A stretch of DNA of 44,312 nucleotides from Micrococcales bacterium 31B (GTDB taxonomy: Bacteria > Actinomycetota > Actinomycetes > Actinomycetales > Dermabacteraceae), in the NCBI GenBank assembly GCA_022803075.1, contig JAFFTF010000005.1:28220-72531 (forward strand), written 5' to 3'. The notes beneath the pieces were generated by a model that saw only the letters and a program-made list of their open reading frames with translations, had not been told where the DNA came from and searched no databases. Of this stretch, positions 24,977 through 34,617 are shown in pieces (the stretch's first letter is position 1; each line of letters opens with the position of its first letter). Made by a program: the position numbers and the translations under genes.

Positions 24977-27151
24977 TTAGGAGCGGCGCAGGCGCAGGAT
25001 GTGTGCGACCCGGTATCCGGGATGGAACGAGACGTAGGGGTGCGCGTTCCAGGTGTAGTTTTCGCCCGTGAGCAGGTCTTCGACCGAGAAGCGGTCGTCC
25101 CATTCCATGCCAAACGCCTCGGGGTCGAGGTGAACCACGCCCGAGCGCGTGTTGTGCGGGTCGGTGGTGGCCACGACGATGATGGTGTCGGCTTGGCCCG
25201 TGGGGGACTGCTCGGCGTCGAGGTGCTTGCTAAACGCGATGAGCCCGTCGTTTTCGCAGTTGTGGAACGTGATGTTGTCGAGCCGCTGCAGCGACGGATG
25301 CGCGTGACGCACCGCGTTCAGTTTCGTGAGCAGGGGCGCGAGCGATTCTCCGCTTTCGAGGGCGGCGTCCCAGTCGCGCGGCTTGAACTCGTACTTCTCG
25401 TTGTCGATCTGCTCTTCGGCGCCCGGTCGCGGTTCGCTCTCGACGAGTTCGTAACCGGCATAGATGCCCCAGGTCGGCACGAGCGTCGCGGCGAGGATCG
25501 CGCGCAACTCGAACGCGGGGCGCCCGCCGTGCGTCATGTACGGAGTGAGAATGTCGTGCGTCGTGGGCCAGAACGAGGGGCGCATGTAGTGGGCGCTGTC
25601 GCGCGCCAACTCTTCGACGTACTCGCGCAGTTCGTGGGCCGAGTTACGCCACGTGTAGTACGTGTACGACTGGTGGTAGCCGATCTTCGCGAGCGTGTGC
25701 ATCATGGCCGGCTTGGTGAAGGCCTCCGATAGGAAGATCACCTCGGGATGATCAGCGCCGATGTCTGCGAGCAGCCGCTCCCAGAAGTTCAGGGGCTTGG
25801 TGTGCGGGTTGTCAACGCGGAAGCACGTGACGCCGTGCGCGATCCAGAGCCGCAGCATGTCGTTGATGGCGCGGTAGATGCCCTCGGGGTCGCGGTCGAA
25901 GTTCAGGGGGTAGATGTCCTGATACTTCTTGGGCGGGTTTTCGGCGTACGCGATGCTGCCGTCGGCGCGCACCGTGAACCACTCGGGGTGTTCGTGCACC
26001 CAGGGGTGGTCGGGCGAGCACTGCAGGGCGATGTCGAGGGCGACCTCGAGGCCATGCTCGCGGGCGCGCGCCACGAAGTAGTCGAAGTCGTCAAAGGAGC
26101 CCAGTTCGGGGTGGATCGCGTCGTGACCGCCGGCCTCGGAGCCGATGGCGTAGGGCGAGCCCGGGTCCCAGTCGGCACCGTCGAGCGTGTTGTTGCGGCC
26201 CTTGCGGAAGGTGCGACCGATGGGGTGAATCGGCGTGAGGTAGACGACGTCGAAGCCCATGTCGGCGATGGCGTCGAGGCGCTCGGCGGCGGTGCGGAAC
26301 GTGCCCGATACCCAGCGGAACTGGCTGCCATCGAAGTAGGCGCCCTCGCTGCGCGGGAAGAACTCGTACCACGCCGAGAACAGGGCGAGCTGGCGTTCAA
26401 CCTTGAGGCAGAACGTGTCGCTGGGGGTGACGAGGTCGCGCAGGGGGTGTTCGGCGAAGTGCTCGGAGATCATCGAGTTGGTCGCGGCCTTGAGCCGCGC
26501 CTCGGGGGTGAGCTTGGTGTTGGCGAGCTGCTTGACGGCCTCGCGCAGCAGTTGCTTCTCGGTGGTCGACCGCGACTTTTCGGCGATGGCGCGGCGCAGC
26601 ACGAGCGCTCCCTCGGCGAGCATGAGGTCGACGTCGCTGCCGGCGGCGACCTTGATTTCTGCGTCGTGCTTCCAGGTGCCGTAGACATCGGAATACGCCT
26701 CGATGCGGAACGTCCAGTGGCCGGGTTGGTCGGGAGTGGCGAAGCCCTCCCACGTGTTCAGGCCCGGGTTCAGGCACGTCATGGGCACCCGCGAGTGCTC
26801 GCGGCCCGACTCCGAGATCAACACCACCTGGGCACCGAACTGGTCGTGGCCCTCGCGGAACACGGTGGCACCGAAGCGCACGGCCTGGCCGGCCACGGCC
26901 TTGGCGGCCCAGCGGCCCCCATCGACGGTGGGGAAAACATCGGTGATGCCAATGCGGCCGATGCCGGATTGGGTGCGCGCGCACGCGTGGCTCGTCGCAT
27001 GGTGGCTGTGACTGGGCCCGTGCTTGGGGTCGAAGGCCGCGTGCTTGCCGGAGAGTGACTTGCCTGCACGAGTGCGGGCCGCGCCAGTTTCAAAGGGGGC
27101 GCTCTGTTCAAAGGGGGCGCTCTGGGGGGTTAGGTGATGCTGAGTACTCAC
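24977..27151 (-). CDS. glgE: Alpha-1,4-glucan:maltose-1-phosphate maltosyltransferase
   Basis: 724 residues from GTG at 27151; no good ribosome-binding site, so the start is uncertain. Residues about 1-65 are a His/Ser/Pro-rich extension before the usual GlgE beginning (IGRIGITDVFPTVDGGRW). The GH13_3 landmarks are all present: FPRSEGAYFDGSQ, VVYLTPIHPIGRTFRKG, SPYAIGSEAGGHDAIHPELG, FRVDNPHTKPLNFWE (nucleophile Asp), EVIFLSEAFTKPAMM (acid/base Glu) and YYTWRNSAHEL. It adds maltose from maltose-1-phosphate to alpha-glucan chains, later branched by GlgB. The TreS and Pep2 or GlgC/GlgM genes that would supply maltose-1-phosphate are not in this window. Confidence 0.95.
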   Translation of the reverse strand: MSTQHHLTPQSAPFEQSAPFETGAARTRAGKSLSGKHAAFDPKHGPSHSHHATSHACARTQSGIGRIGITDVFPTVDGGRWAAKAVAGQAVRFGATVFREGHDQFGAQVVLISESGREHSRVPMTCLNPGLNTWEGFATPDQPGHWTFRIEAYSDVYGTWKHDAEIKVAAGSDVDLMLAEGALVLRRAIAEKSRSTTEKQLLREAVKQLANTKLTPEARLKAATNSMISEHFAEHPLRDLVTPSDTFCLKVERQLALFSAWYEFFPRSEGAYFDGSQFRWVSGTFRTAAERLDAIADMGFDVVYLTPIHPIGRTFRKGRNNTLDGADWDPGSPYAIGSEAGGHDAIHPELGSFDDFDYFVARAREHGLEVALDIALQCSPDHPWVHEHPEWFTVRADGSIAYAENPPKKYQDIYPLNFDRDPEGIYRAINDMLRLWIAHGVTCFRVDNPHTKPLNFWERLLADIGADHPEVIFLSEAFTKPAMMHTLAKIGYHQSYTYYTWRNSAHELREYVEELARDSAHYMRPSFWPTTHDILTPYMTHGGRPAFELRAILAATLVPTWGIYAGYELVESEPRPGAEEQIDNEKYEFKPRDWDAALESGESLAPLLTKLNAVRHAHPSLQRLDNITFHNCENDGLIAFSKHLDAEQSPTGQADTIIVVATTDPHNTRSGVVHLDPEAFGMEWDDRFSVEDLLTGENYTWNAHPYVSFHPGYRVAHILRLRRS
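27089..27124 (-). repeat. Exact 18-bp tandem duplication near the glgE start
   Basis: Two identical 18-bp units (27089-27106 and 27107-27124) encode the doubled hexapeptide QSAPFE at residues about 10-21 of GlgE. They lie in the extension ahead of the conserved domain and keep the frame, which suggests recent replication slippage. Confidence 0.8.
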
Positions 27152-27351
27152 GTTGCCAAATTTAGCGATCGCGCGTGGCGAGCGGGGGTAATTGCCTCAG
27201 TTGGATTCTAAAATCTTGCCCAGGAGCCTTCCGAGCCCTGCAAAACTCCTCTTAAACTACTCATACCTGCAGGTAGGCAGCACAATGAGGCTCCACAATA
27301 GTTTTGGTCATTCTGACTTTAACGTGGTGTGGCGCGGCGCCTCATTCTTGC

Positions 27352-28983
27352 TCACGCCGTGAGCAAGAATAGGCGCACCGCAAAGGGCAAGAGTGCGAAT
27401 AGACCAGCGCCCAAGAGGTAGCTGAGCACCGCGCACACCGCCGCCGCGAACGCCTTCAGGGTCCACGCGATGCGCGTCTCAGAGGGAGTGCGCCGCGCCG
27501 GCACGGGCGACGACCGCTCCAATATCAGGTCCCACATCGCCACCCCCGTCGTGCGATGCTGCCAATACTGCGTGTGCGCATGCGCGATCGTGGTCCATAC
27601 CTGCCCGAGCGTGCGCAGGGTGAATCGGGGACGGATGGCCCGCGCGTCCGGAAATTGGGCCGCCCCAAAAGAGACCGGATCAAACGTGTTGTACACATCG
27701 ATGCGACGCACCGACCCGCCCCAGCGCGATTCGACCGGGCGGCGGTGAAACACAAAAATCAACGCGCAAAACAGCGCAAAACCCAGCAGCGTGAGCGCGT
27801 AATGCAGCGGAAACTCGAGCACCGCCGTGAGCCCGCGCTCGACCGCCGCGGTGATGCTGGCCGGCATCGCCGGCTCGGTCGGCGCGTGGGTCGGGTTCGG
27901 TGCAGGGGCCTGGCCCACCGCCGCCAGCCCGGACGCCCCCGTGGCGCGGTCCCACAGTGAGCCCACGCTGGCAGCCACCCCGAGGGCGATCTGCTGCACC
28001 CAAAAACTCGAGAGATACAGCGCGAGCGGAAACATCACGATCGACAACCACGCCATGACCAGCACGAGCAGGCTCTTGCGCGCGAGCTGGATGGCGCCGA
28101 GCACCAGTTGCCCCGAGCCGATGGAGCCGAACCCCTCGGCGCGCGCGCCCTCCACGAGCGCGCGGCGGGCGAGTTCTGCGCCCTGGGAATGACCCACCAC
28201 GATGACGCGCTCGCACTGCTCGCGCACCTCCTCGATGCGCCTCCGCACGGCGGCCACCAGGATCGGGCCCTGATCGGTGGACGTGTACGCCCAGGCGTCG
28301 CCCACCGTGTCGCTCAGGGCCGAGTGCGCCGCCCGCGCGAGTCGCGACCGCGGCGCGGCGTACTGTACGAGGCCGAGCGCGAGCCCGGCGATGAAGGTCG
28401 CCACCGCCACGAGCGGGGTCGCCACGGTAAAGAAGAATGCGTTGAAAATCATCGAGAGCCACGGGCCCACGGTGCGGCGCCAGAAGCTGCCCCCGCGGCG
28501 TCCGGTACGCCACGCGTCGAAGTCGAGAAACAGGGCCGTGGAGGCGTAGTGCCACATCACGGTTGCCGCCATGACGGTGCACCACAGGGTCAGGCGGTGG
28601 CTCGCGGGCGGCTGCACGAGGTTGTCCCAGTAGGCCTCGGTCACCAGCAGCGGGCGGGCCTTACCCGTTTTCGAGCCCTTGGGCGTGATCGAGAGCTCGT
28701 GATCGAGGGTGTCGACGCTCGCCCCGGCGACCACCACCTGCGGTGCGCGGGGCCACAGCAGCGCGGCCGGTCGGCCTGCGGTGCCCGCCGACCGCGAGCC
28801 GCTGGGGAGCGGCACCTTGCACGAGCCGCCGTATAGAAACGTCGACTCGACGCGCAGGTCGCTCGGGGCGAAGCGTTCGAGGCACTGCGTGGCCTCGCCC
28901 GCGGCGTCGCCCTCGCGCTGGCGCCCGATCCCGTGCACCGCGACGACCCCCGTGCGATACGAGTGCATTGGCTGCGTAGTCAT
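27352..28983 (-). CDS. Membrane protein with lipase-type alpha/beta-hydrolase motif
   Basis: 543 residues using ATG at 28983, which follows GAAGGGGG with a 4-base gap; an upstream ATG at 29073 would add 30 unlikely residues. The N-terminus has GVVAVHGIGRQREGD, an oxyanion-type HG motif of lipases. Membrane helices occur around residues 150-225. Then comes VIVVGHSQGAELARRAL near residue 264, a G-x-S-x-G nucleophile elbow. Two helices (about 305-345) and another (about 410-430) follow, then a soluble part (RRIDVYNTFDPVSFGAAQF) with a possible acidic residue, and a C-terminal helix. It looks like a membrane-embedded esterase or lipase; substrate unknown. It stands alone: divergent from etfB and about 200 bp from glgE. 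Confidence 0.75.
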   Translation of the reverse strand: MTTQPMHSYRTGVVAVHGIGRQREGDAAGEATQCLERFAPSDLRVESTFLYGGSCKVPLPSGSRSAGTAGRPAALLWPRAPQVVVAGASVDTLDHELSITPKGSKTGKARPLLVTEAYWDNLVQPPASHRLTLWCTVMAATVMWHYASTALFLDFDAWRTGRRGGSFWRRTVGPWLSMIFNAFFFTVATPLVAVATFIAGLALGLVQYAAPRSRLARAAHSALSDTVGDAWAYTSTDQGPILVAAVRRRIEEVREQCERVIVVGHSQGAELARRALVEGARAEGFGSIGSGQLVLGAIQLARKSLLVLVMAWLSIVMFPLALYLSSFWVQQIALGVAASVGSLWDRATGASGLAAVGQAPAPNPTHAPTEPAMPASITAAVERGLTAVLEFPLHYALTLLGFALFCALIFVFHRRPVESRWGGSVRRIDVYNTFDPVSFGAAQFPDARAIRPRFTLRTLGQVWTTIAHAHTQYWQHRTTGVAMWDLILERSSPVPARRTPSETRIAWTLKAFAAAVCAVLSYLLGAGLFALLPFAVRLFLLTA

Positions 28984-29106
28984 GTAACCCCCTTCGGCGG
29001 TCTGCGCTTGCGTCGACAACTGACACCCACGCGCGACCGACAATAAGGAACAATTGTGCCAAATATTTTTCATGTAAGAGTAAAAACACGTGGTATCGGG
29101 TGCACA

Positions 29107-29123
29107 CGGTCACGCGCGGTCAC
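29107..29123. promoter_or_regulatory. Direct repeat CGGTCAC, possible operator upstream of etfB
   Basis: CGGTCAC occurs at 29107 and again at 29117, one helical turn apart, about 85 bp before the etfB start. An inverted GCGCG-AAACA-CGCGC follows at 29126-29140. The position in a divergent promoter region fits a regulator site, but no known box is recognised. Confidence 0.25.
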
Positions 29124-29205
29124 AGGCGCGAAACACGCGCGAGGCATCGCAGCAAAATCAACCATAATAAGAACGAAAGCGGAATCCCGATACGAGGACT
29201 ACAAC

Positions 29206-30006
29206 GTGCGCATCTTAGTTTGTGTCAAGCAGTTGCCCGACTACCAGGGCGTGCGGCAATTCAATGAGCGCGGAGTAGTAGACCGCGACGCCGCCGACGG
29301 GATACTCAACGAGCTCGACGAATACGCCGTGGAGGCCGCCGTACGGCTCGTCGAGCAGCACGGAGGCGAGACCATCGCGCTCACCGTGGGCCGACCCGAC
29401 GCCACCGGTGCACTGCGCAAGGCCCTGCAACTCGGCGTCGACCGCGCCCTCCTGGTCACGGGTGACGAGATCGTGGGCAGCGACGCGCTCGCCACCAGCC
29501 GCGTGCTAGCGGCCGCCGTCAGGCACGCGCAGGGCGCCGAGCCCTTTGACCTCATTCTTTGCGGAATGAGCGCGACCGATTCGTACATGGGGGTGATCCC
29601 CTCGATGCTCGCGGAACGGCTCGACCTTCCCGCCCTCATCTACGGAACGAGCCTCACCCTGAGCGATGACCTCGGCACGGCCACCATCACCCGCACGCTC
29701 GACTCGCGCGAGCTCAGCGTCACGGGCACCCTGCCGGCCGTCGTCAGCCTCACCGACCAGGCCCCCGCCGCGCGGCTGCCCGGCTTCAAGGCCATCCTCG
29801 CCGCGAAGCAGAAGGAGATCGAAAAGATCGAGTTCTCCGCACTGGGGCTGCCCGCCGGTCTCGTCGGGCTGCAGGCCGCGCGCGCCAAAATAGGCGCCGC
29901 CAAACCCCTGCCCGAGCGCGCCCCCGGCGAACTCCTCAAAGACGTCGACGGCTCCAGCGCGGCCCGCATCGCGCAGGCCCTCATCGACCATGCGGGCCTG
30001 CGCTGA
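29206..30006 (+). CDS. etfB: Electron transfer flavoprotein, beta subunit (FixA-type)
   Basis: 266 residues using GTG at 29206, preceded by GAGG with an 8-base gap; the frame upstream to 29056 shows no family sequence. The start MRILVCVKQLPDY, ILNELDEYAVEAAVRLVEQHGGE, and ALLVTGDEIVGSDALATSRVLAAA match ETF beta, as does the AMP-binding region ILCGMSATDSYMGVIPSMLAE. The C-terminal arm (LPGFKAILAAKQKEIEKIE) embraces the alpha subunit. The heterodimer carries FAD and passes electrons from dehydrogenases. etfA follows after 43 bp. In mycobacteria fixA and fixB lie in the same order near iscS and mnmA. Confidence 0.95.
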   Translation: MRILVCVKQLPDYQGVRQFNERGVVDRDAADGILNELDEYAVEAAVRLVEQHGGETIALTVGRPDATGALRKALQLGVDRALLVTGDEIVGSDALATSRVLAAAVRHAQGAEPFDLILCGMSATDSYMGVIPSMLAERLDLPALIYGTSLTLSDDLGTATITRTLDSRELSVTGTLPAVVSLTDQAPAARLPGFKAILAAKQKEIEKIEFSALGLPAGLVGLQAARAKIGAAKPLPERAPGELLKDVDGSSAARIAQALIDHAGLR

Positions 30007-30049
30007 ACGCGCTGACCACCGGCCATCCCACGCACCAGAAAGCACCCTC

Positions 30050-31069
30050 GTGACGAACACGCTCGTACTGCTTGACCAGATCGAACACGGCCTGCATCTG
30101 CACGCCCAAGAGCTGCTTTCGCTCGCGCACTGTCTTGGCCCCGTGCATGCCGTCGCCGTCAGCGACACCGACCTCGACGATGACTTCGTGCGCGAATGCG
30201 CCCAGTTCGGGGTCGAAAAGCTCTACCGGGCCACGAGTCAGCAGCTGTTTCGCTCCGCGCTGGTCACGCCCACCGTCGACGCCCTCGAAGCCGCCGTCGA
30301 CGCCTCCCAGCCCTCCGTCGTGATCGTCGCCGCGACCTACGAGGGCCGCGAGATCGCCGCGCGCCTCGCAGTGCGCAAGGAGGCCGGCCTCGTCACCGAT
30401 GTCGCGAGCGTCAAGCTCGATTCCCACGACCACCCGCGCGCCTATAAGTCCGTCTTCGCGGGCGCCTGGACCACCGAATCGTGGGTGCCCGAGGGCCTCG
30501 CCATTCTCACGGTCAAGCCCAATTCCCTGCCGATTCGCCGCGTCACAACGGTCACGGGTGGCACGGGGGGCGCAGCGGGCACAGCGGCCGCAGAGGTCGC
30601 CGACCTCGTCGCGACCGACCTCGCGGTCACCCACCGCGCGTCGAGCTTCAACACCACGGTCGTGAGCGAACGCGTGCAGCCCCCCAGCTCGCGGCCCTCG
30701 CTCGCCCAGGCCAACGTCGTGATCGCGGGAGGCCGCGGCACCGACGGCGACTTCACGGCCCTCGAAGAACTCGCCGACCAGCTCGGCGGCGCCGTCGGCA
30801 CCACCCGCGACTGCGTCGACCTCGGGTGGATAGACCACGATGCCCAGATCGGCCAAACCGGTACCGTCATCGCCCCCAAGGTCTACCTTGGCGCGGGCAT
30901 CTCCGGCGCCGTGCAACACCGCGCGGGCATGCAAACCAGCGGCTACATCATCGCCGTCAACAATGACCCCGCCAACCAACTCTTCGACATCGCCGACCTC
31001 TGCGTCGTGGGCGACCTGCACGAAATCGTGCCCGCCGTCGTGGCCGAGGTGAAACGACTGCGTGGCTAA
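30050..31069 (+). CDS. etfA: Electron transfer flavoprotein, alpha subunit (FixB-type)
   Basis: 339 residues using GTG at 30050 (MTNTLVLLDQIEHGLHL); an upstream frame from 29990 overlaps the end of etfB and is not conserved. The N-terminal alpha/beta domain is followed by the FAD-binding domain: VIAGGRGTDGDFTALEELAD, IGQTGTVIAPKVYLGAGIS, GAVQHRAGMQTSGYIIAVN and FDIADLCVVGDLHEIVP. The Q-T-G and G-I-S-G-A-x-Q-H motifs hold the FAD. The first loop (RGTDGDF) is a little shorter than the usual R-G-x-x-G-x-x-x-F. It functions with EtfB. The stop is just before the cysteine desulfurase start, so the genes are translationally close. Confidence 0.95.
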   Translation: MTNTLVLLDQIEHGLHLHAQELLSLAHCLGPVHAVAVSDTDLDDDFVRECAQFGVEKLYRATSQQLFRSALVTPTVDALEAAVDASQPSVVIVAATYEGREIAARLAVRKEAGLVTDVASVKLDSHDHPRAYKSVFAGAWTTESWVPEGLAILTVKPNSLPIRRVTTVTGGTGGAAGTAAAEVADLVATDLAVTHRASSFNTTVVSERVQPPSSRPSLAQANVVIAGGRGTDGDFTALEELADQLGGAVGTTRDCVDLGWIDHDAQIGQTGTVIAPKVYLGAGISGAVQHRAGMQTSGYIIAVNNDPANQLFDIADLCVVGDLHEIVPAVVAEVKRLRG

Positions 31070-32264
31070 CATGAACGCCCAACCCGCAAACCTCGTCTAC
31101 CTCGACCACGCCGCCACCACCGCCGTCCGCCCCGAGGTCATCGCGGCCGTCGCCGACGAGATGGCCCAGGTCGGCAATCCGTCCTCGCTGCACACCGCGG
31201 GCCGCCGCGCGCGCCGCGTGATCGAAGAATCCCGCGAGACCATCGCGGGCTGCATCGGAGCCCGCCCCAGCGAGGTGCTGTTCACCTCGGGCGGCACCGA
31301 ATCCGACAACCTGGCGCTGCTCGGCATCCACGCCGAGCGGCAGGTCGACCGACCTCGGCCCATTCTGCTCACCTCTGCCGTCGAACACCACGCCGTGCTC
31401 GATGTCGGCATCGCCCTCGCCGAGGGCCGCACCTGGCTCGGCGACGCGCGCCACCTGATGGCCCCCGTCAATGCGTGCGGAGAACTCGACCTCGACGCCT
31501 TCGCGGCCCTGCTCGACCAGCACGGCGACGACATCTCGCTCGCCACCGTGATGTACGCCAACAACGAGATCGGCACGATTCAACCGGTCAAGGAGGCCGC
31601 GGCGCTGACGGCGGACCGGGGCGTCCCCCTGCACACTGATGCCGTGCAGGCACTCGGCCACCTGCCCCTCGACTTCGCGGCGCTCGGCGTCGACACCATG
31701 GCCATCAGCGGACACAAGATCGGCGGGCCCATGGGAGTGGGCGCGCTGGTTGCCAAACGCGGGCTCGCGATACGCCCCCAGGTGCACGGAGGCGGTCAGG
31801 AGCGCGGGGTGCGGTCGGGCACCCTCGACGTGCCCTCGATCCGCGGGTTCGCCGTCGCCGTCGAACTGGCCCACGCCGAACGCGAGGCCGAGCACGCGAG
31901 GCTGCTGAACCTGCGCGAAGAACTCATCGCCGCCGTGCTCGCCGCCGTTCCCGACGCCCTGCAAAGCGGCCGCATCGGCTGCCGCGAGGTGCTGCCCACC
32001 GTTGCCCACTTCGTGTTCCCGGGGTGCATGGGCGATTCGCTGCTGTACCTGCTCGACGCGCAGGGCATCTCGTGCTCCACGGGCTCCGCCTGCCAGGCGG
32101 GTGTGCCCCAGCCCTCGCACGTGCTGCTCGCGATGGGCCTCGACGAGACCACGGCGCGCGGGGCCCTGCGGTTCTCGCTCGGCAGAACCAGCACGAGCGA
32201 CGACGTGAGGGCGCTCGCGGCGACCCTGCCCGAGGTGGTGGCGAGGGCCCGCGCCGCGTTTTAG
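31062..32264 (+). CDS. iscS: Cysteine desulfurase (IscS/NifS family)
   Basis: 400 residues from GTG at 31062, overlapping the etfA stop by 8 bases; ATG at 31071 is an equally good start. Pyridoxal-phosphate fold-type I landmarks: VYLDHAATTAVRPEV, FTSGGTESDNLALLG, LTSAVEHHAVLDV, LATVMYANNEIGTIQPV, LHTDAVQALGHLPLDF and the Schiff-base lysine in AISGHKIGGPMGVGAL. The sulfur-accepting cysteine is in ISCSTGSACQAGVPQPSHVL. It removes sulfur from cysteine to give a persulfide plus alanine. The next gene, mnmA, is the likely acceptor for tRNA thiolation; Fe-S cluster supply is also possible. Confidence 0.94.
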   Translation: MANMNAQPANLVYLDHAATTAVRPEVIAAVADEMAQVGNPSSLHTAGRRARRVIEESRETIAGCIGARPSEVLFTSGGTESDNLALLGIHAERQVDRPRPILLTSAVEHHAVLDVGIALAEGRTWLGDARHLMAPVNACGELDLDAFAALLDQHGDDISLATVMYANNEIGTIQPVKEAAALTADRGVPLHTDAVQALGHLPLDFAALGVDTMAISGHKIGGPMGVGALVAKRGLAIRPQVHGGGQERGVRSGTLDVPSIRGFAVAVELAHAEREAEHARLLNLREELIAAVLAAVPDALQSGRIGCREVLPTVAHFVFPGCMGDSLLYLLDAQGISCSTGSACQAGVPQPSHVLLAMGLDETTARGALRFSLGRTSTSDDVRALAATLPEVVARARAAF

Positions 32265-32305
32265 TGCGAGACTAGTGGTATCGCACGAGCAGAAAAGAGA
32301 ATGTG

Positions 32306-33460
32306 ATGCGCGTTCTAGCCGCCATGAGCGGGGGAGTCGATTCGGCGGTCGCCGCGGCCCGCGCCGTCGACGCCGGCCACGAGGTGGTGGGGGTCCACAT
32401 GGCGCTCTCCAAGAGCCGCGACCAGTTGCGCAACGGGTCGCGCGGCTGCTGCACGATTGAGGACGCCTCCGACGCCCGGCGCGCGTGCGACATTCTCGGG
32501 ATCCCCTACTACGTGTGGGACCTCTCCGACGCGTTCGAAGAGACCGTCATCAGCGACTTTCTCTCGGAATACCAGGCGGGCCGCACTCCCAACCCGTGCG
32601 TGCGCTGCAACGAGCACATCAAGTTCGCGACGCTGCTCGACCGCGCCATCGCGCTCGGCTTCGACGCCGTCTGCACGGGCCACTACGCGCGCATCGAACA
32701 CGACGCCGAGGGCCACCCCGAACTGCACCGCGCCCACGACCCCCTCAAAGATCAGTCGTACGTGCTGGCCGTGATGGGCCCCGACCGACTGGCCCGGTCG
32801 ATCTTTCCCCTCGGCACCGTTGGTTCGAAAGACGAGACCCGCGCCGAGGCCGAGGCCCGCGGACTGCAGGTCTCGAACAAGCCGGATAGTTACGACATTT
32901 GCTTCGTCGCCGACGGCGACACCAAGGGTTTCCTGCAGCGCCGCCTTGGCGCCGAACCCGGCGACATCGTCGACCGCGAAGGCACCGTGCTCGGGCGGCA
33001 CGAGGGCTCGTACGCGTACACGGTCGGCCAGCGCAAGGGCCTCGGGCTCACGACCGTCTCGCCCGACGGCGCGCCCCGCTACGTGCTCGAGGTGCAGCCC
33101 GAGAGCAACCGCATCGTCGTGGGGGCGGCCGAGCTGCTGACCGTCAATCAGATCGCCACCTCGGACGCCGTGTGGTTCGATTCCCTGCCCGCGCCCGGTG
33201 AGTGGTTCGATTGCGAGATTCAGATCAGGGCCCACGGCAAGCCCGTGCGCGCTCGGGTCACGGGGGACCAGACCGCGCTGACGGCCCACCTCATCGACCC
33301 CGTGCGCGGTGTCGCCCCCGGCCAGTCACTCGTCGTGTATGTGGGCACCCGGGTGGCAGCGCAGGCCACCATCGCGTCGGCCCGGCGACTCACGATCTCC
33401 GATATGGCCCTCGCGGGCAGTCACGTGGTGCCCGGCGACGTGCCGGAGCCGCGCGGTTAG
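32306..33460 (+). CDS. mnmA: tRNA-specific 2-thiouridylase
   Basis: 384 residues using ATG at 32306; the GTG immediately before it is in frame, and AGAAAAGAGA lies upstream. The PP-loop MSGGVDSAVAAARA binds ATP. RGCCTIEDASDARR, the cysteine of NPCVRCNEHIKF, CTGHYARI and KDQSYVLAVM follow, then the second catalytic cysteine in DICFVADGDTKGF. The end is the beta-barrel domain (YTVGQRKGLGL; ARVTGDQTALTA). It activates U34 of Lys/Glu/Gln tRNAs by adenylation and inserts sulfur from the desulfurase encoded just upstream, giving s2U34. The 38-bp gap suggests an operon with iscS. Confidence 0.95.
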   Translation: MRVLAAMSGGVDSAVAAARAVDAGHEVVGVHMALSKSRDQLRNGSRGCCTIEDASDARRACDILGIPYYVWDLSDAFEETVISDFLSEYQAGRTPNPCVRCNEHIKFATLLDRAIALGFDAVCTGHYARIEHDAEGHPELHRAHDPLKDQSYVLAVMGPDRLARSIFPLGTVGSKDETRAEAEARGLQVSNKPDSYDICFVADGDTKGFLQRRLGAEPGDIVDREGTVLGRHEGSYAYTVGQRKGLGLTTVSPDGAPRYVLEVQPESNRIVVGAAELLTVNQIATSDAVWFDSLPAPGEWFDCEIQIRAHGKPVRARVTGDQTALTAHLIDPVRGVAPGQSLVVYVGTRVAAQATIASARRLTISDMALAGSHVVPGDVPEPRG

Positions 33461-33559
33461 CGCGGGTAGCCGCGCGGGTTGGCTCGCTGCGGGACTGCGA
33501 GATTCCTCGCGGCGCCACTCCTCCTCATGGGTTTAGCCTGCTCGCGTGCTTATAGTTGA

Positions 33560-34615
<1,056 letters not shown>

Positions 34616-34617
34616 TC

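Noticed and set aside
25748-27058. 436-codon plus-strand frame opposite glgE
   Set aside because: It mirrors GlgE, with Gly/Val/Glu-rich low-complexity sequence and no independent support.
33461-33530. GC-rich inverted repeats after mnmA as a terminator
   Set aside because: Only a 7-bp stem (CTGCGAG/CTCGCGG) with no T-run; it is too weak in such GC-rich sequence to call.
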